DNA of 7,602 nt. Source: Bordetella parapertussis (GTDB lineage: Bacteria; Pseudomonadota; Gammaproteobacteria; Burkholderiales; SG8-39). Positions 5,504 to 7,602 of this stretch are shown here, piece after piece (position 1 is the stretch's first letter; each line of letters opens with the position of its first letter). The notes beneath the pieces are model-generated. The model did no database searches. It saw nothing but the letters and a program-made list of their open reading frames with translations, and had not been told where the DNA came from. A program made the translations under genes and the position numbers. The stretch spans positions 1 to 7,602 of the forward strand of contig CAMDRY010000145.1 in the NCBI GenBank assembly GCA_945906975.1. The letters run 5' to 3'.

Positions 5504-6091
5504 ATGGAATTCGATAATGAACTGGACGTGCCCTTGCCTGTCGGGGAGACCTGGCGGGTGCTGCTCGACATCGAGCGTATCGCCACCTGCCTGCCAGGCG
5601 CCGAACTGACTGAAGTCATCGACGATAAAACCTACGCGGGCAAAGTCGCGGTACGGCTTGGCCCGATTGCCTTGTCGCTGGTCGGGCAGGCCACGTTCGA
5701 ATCGATTGATCATGCGGCATACAGCGCCCGCGTCAGGGCAACCGGCAAGGATCCCAAGGGGCGTGGCGGCACCGACTCGGTAATAGATTTCCATCTGGAA
5801 CCCACAGCCACAGGCACCAAAGTGCTGATTCACACCAATGTCGCCTTATCGGGCACGGTCGCGCAATACGGACGCGGCTCCGGTGTCATCCAGACCTTCG
5901 CCTCGCAGTTGATCGGGCAGTTCGGCCAGGCACTCCGGGCACAGCTCGCACAGACTCAAGCAGCGGCAGCATCCGGGGGGGTACAGACAGAAACCACGGA
6001 AGCCAAACCCAGCAAAGTCAAGCCGATCTCCGGTCTCTCGCTGATCATCAAGACCTTGTGGCTTTGGCTCACGCGCAAATTTCGGCGATGA
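5504..6091 (+). CDS. coxG: CoxG-like SRPBCC protein with C-terminal membrane-binding segment
   Basis: CoxG proteins accompany CO dehydrogenase and other molybdenum hydroxylases and have been linked to recruiting the enzyme to the inner membrane. The start is ATG at 5504, with AGGAG at 5495-5499. Residues 1-150 form the SRPBCC (START-like) domain. Family motifs are VPLPVGETWRVLLDIE (9-24), the CLPGAEL block (29-35), LGPIALSLVGQATF (52-65) and VALSGTVAQYGRG (113-125). A Gln/Ala/Thr-rich linker (about 147-172) follows, then a short amphipathic segment with PISGLSLIIKTLWLWL at 174-189 and a basic end, RKFRR. This fits a membrane-associating tail. Its TGA overlaps the ATG of the FAD subunit (ATGA, 6088-6091). 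The match is to the family; it does not show that the partner enzyme oxidises CO. Confidence 0.88.
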   Translation: MEFDNELDVPLPVGETWRVLLDIERIATCLPGAELTEVIDDKTYAGKVAVRLGPIALSLVGQATFESIDHAAYSARVRATGKDPKGRGGTDSVIDFHLEPTATGTKVLIHTNVALSGTVAQYGRGSGVIQTFASQLIGQFGQALRAQLAQTQAAAASGGVQTETTEAKPSKVKPISGLSLIIKTLWLWLTRKFRR

Positions 6092-6974
6092 AACCGGCCA
6101 AGTTCGTCCACCACACGCCCTCAACCATCGCACAGGCCATCGCCTTGCTGGCAGAGTTGGCCCCGCAGGACGGGCGCATTCTGGCCGGCGGGCAAAGCCT
6201 GGTGCCGGCCATGGCGCTGCGCCTGGCGCAGCCGGCGCACTTGATCGACATCAACGGCGTGGCCGGCCTCGATCGCCTGGCCGTGGATGGTAACGCGCTA
6301 TCGATAGGCGCCTGCGTGCGTCATGCCGCGTTTCAACGCCCCCCGGTTCAGGGACCACTCGGCGCATTGCTGGCAACCGTGGTGCGCCACATCGCGCACT
6401 ATCCGATCCGGACACGCGGCACATTTTGCGGCAGCCTCGCCAATGCCGATCCGGCCTCCGAATGGTGCTTAGTCGCCGCAACACTTGATGCAGAATTAGT
6501 GGCAGGCAGCACTCGCGGCATGCGCCACATTCCCGCGCGCGACTATTTTCAAGGTGTAATGTCCACCGCCCTGGAAGCGGACGAATTGCTGGCGGAAGTC
6601 CGCCTTGCGCTGCCGGCCGTCGGTACTCGCACCGGCTTTTATGAATTCAATCGCCGAGCCGGAGATTTCGCGCTGGCGATGGCGCTGGTGCTTTATCGCG
6701 TTGAGGGCGGGGTCATCGTCGATGCCCATGTCGGCGTCGGTGGCGTCGAAGCCCATCCGCGACGCATCAGCGCCGCAGAAAAGGCGCTGAACGGTCGCGC
6801 AGAATCCGCCGAGACATTCGCCGCAGCGGCCGATGCGGTGGCCGACGCCGTACTACCTATCGAAGAGCAGCCGGAAGCCGCGGCTTACAAACGCGGCCTT
6901 GCCGCCACGGTCACGCGCCGCGCTTTGGAGAGCGCCGCCCAAAACCGGCACGAAAATACCGGGGCGGTGCAGTA

Positions 6975-6975
<1 letters not shown>
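6088..6975 (+). CDS. FAD-binding medium subunit of a molybdenum hydroxylase (CoxM/XdhB-like)
   Basis: Medium subunit of a xanthine dehydrogenase-family enzyme; its FAD takes electrons from the iron-sulfur subunit and passes them to the acceptor. I take ATG at 6088 as the start because it overlaps the coxG stop (ATGA) and gives the family N-terminus MKPAKFVHHTPSTIAQAIALL; open codons upstream lie inside coxG. The protein is 295 residues, normal for CoxM. FAD pyrophosphate motifs are AGGQSL (33-38) and GTFCGSLANADPASE (111-125). In the second, Cys114 replaces the first Gly of the usual GG pair. The PCMH-type FAD domain occupies roughly 1-175, and the rest is the CO dehydrogenase flavoprotein C-terminal domain (FYEFNRRAGDFALA, then VGVGGVEAHP). 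The stop overlaps the next start by one base (TAATG). No ribosome binding site is obvious, so translation is probably coupled. Confidence 0.92.
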
Positions 6976-7478
<503 letters not shown>

Positions 7479-7480
7479 AC

Positions 7481-7602
7481 ATGCCGCACACACCGCCGCT
7501 TATCGAGGCTACGGTCATTGGACGATCGGTAACCCGGCTCGAGGATCTGCCGCTGGTCACCGGGCAGGCGCGCTTTGCCGCCGGCGTGTCCTTCCCGCGG
7601 CA
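7481..7602 (+). CDS. Molybdopterin-binding large subunit of a molybdenum hydroxylase (CoxL/XdhA-like), N-terminal 40 codons
   Basis: Start of the catalytic large subunit. ATG at 7481 lies two bases after the TGA of the small-subunit gene. The visible 40 codons read MPHTPPLIEATVIGRSVTRL, then EDLPLVTGQARFAAGVSFPR. This has the family's N-terminal IGxxxxRxEDxxLVTGxARF pattern, which begins nearly all CoxL/aldehyde oxidase large subunits. The ribosome binding site is weak, so coupling to the upstream gene is likely. The molybdenum-site loop that separates true CO dehydrogenase (form I, AYxCSFR) from other hydroxylases lies outside the window, so the substrate is undetermined. Confidence 0.9.
   Translation, partial: MPHTPPLIEATVIGRSVTRLEDLPLVTGQARFAAGVSFPR

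Noticed and set aside
5276..5833. Minus-strand frame of 185 codons
   Set aside because: Antisense shadow of the 3' end of pyrC and the 5' half of coxG, both well supported.
6058..6087. A start for the FAD subunit upstream of 6088
   Set aside because: It would lie inside coxG and add residues not seen in the family; the ATGA overlap at 6088 is the usual coupled start.

Overview
The window looks like a high-GC proteobacterium, most likely a betaproteobacterium of the Burkholderiales type. Three things point that way: a Bug-family (tripartite tricarboxylate transporter) periplasmic receptor, an E. coli-like class II dihydroorotase, and strong GC third-position bias that keeps long shadow frames open. 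This placement is inferred from protein families only; no rRNA or other phylogenetic marker is present.

Left part (1-1370, minus strand): a decaying catabolic or uptake operon. In transcription order it holds (i) a 52-codon frame at 1370-1212 that looks like the C-terminus of an unrecognised protein; (ii) an alpha/beta hydrolase of the arylformamidase (kynurenine formamidase-like) type at 1215-352, joined to it by a GTGA stop/start overlap and interrupted by an in-frame TAA at 861-859; (iii) the first 88 codons of a Bug-family solute-binding protein at 265-1, which runs off the left edge. Positions 1371-1874 form a divergent spacer with no convincing gene and some possible protein debris.

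Middle (1875-5467, plus strand): a small hypothetical protein with a predicted coiled coil and a C-terminal membrane anchor (1875-2282). It is followed by a promoter region with a consensus TATAAT box whose -35 region is overlapped by a 9-bp inverted repeat. Then come pyrK (FAD/[2Fe-2S] electron-transfer subunit), pyrD of class 1B (overlapping pyrK by 7 bases), and pyrC (dihydroorotase) after a 78-base gap with a strong GC hairpin. PyrK and PyrD would form an NAD-linked dihydroorotate dehydrogenase/orotate reductase and PyrC interconverts dihydroorotate and N-carbamoyl-aspartate. The three genes could serve pyrimidine synthesis, or run in reverse as reductive orotate catabolism.

Right part (5504-7602, plus strand): four tightly packed genes of a molybdenum hydroxylase (xanthine dehydrogenase/CO dehydrogenase family): a CoxG-like SRPBCC protein, a CoxM-like FAD subunit, a CoxS-like two-[2Fe-2S] subunit, and the first 40 codons of the CoxL-like molybdopterin subunit. 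Gaps and overlaps are -4, -1 and +2 bases, and coxG starts 36 bases after pyrC. The main point of interest is this arrangement: an NAD-type DHODH and a dihydroorotase read into a molybdenum hydroxylase of unknown substrate, with PyrD carrying an Asn-to-Thr change beside the catalytic Cys. That suggests, without proving, a catabolic route for a pyrimidine or related N-heterocycle.
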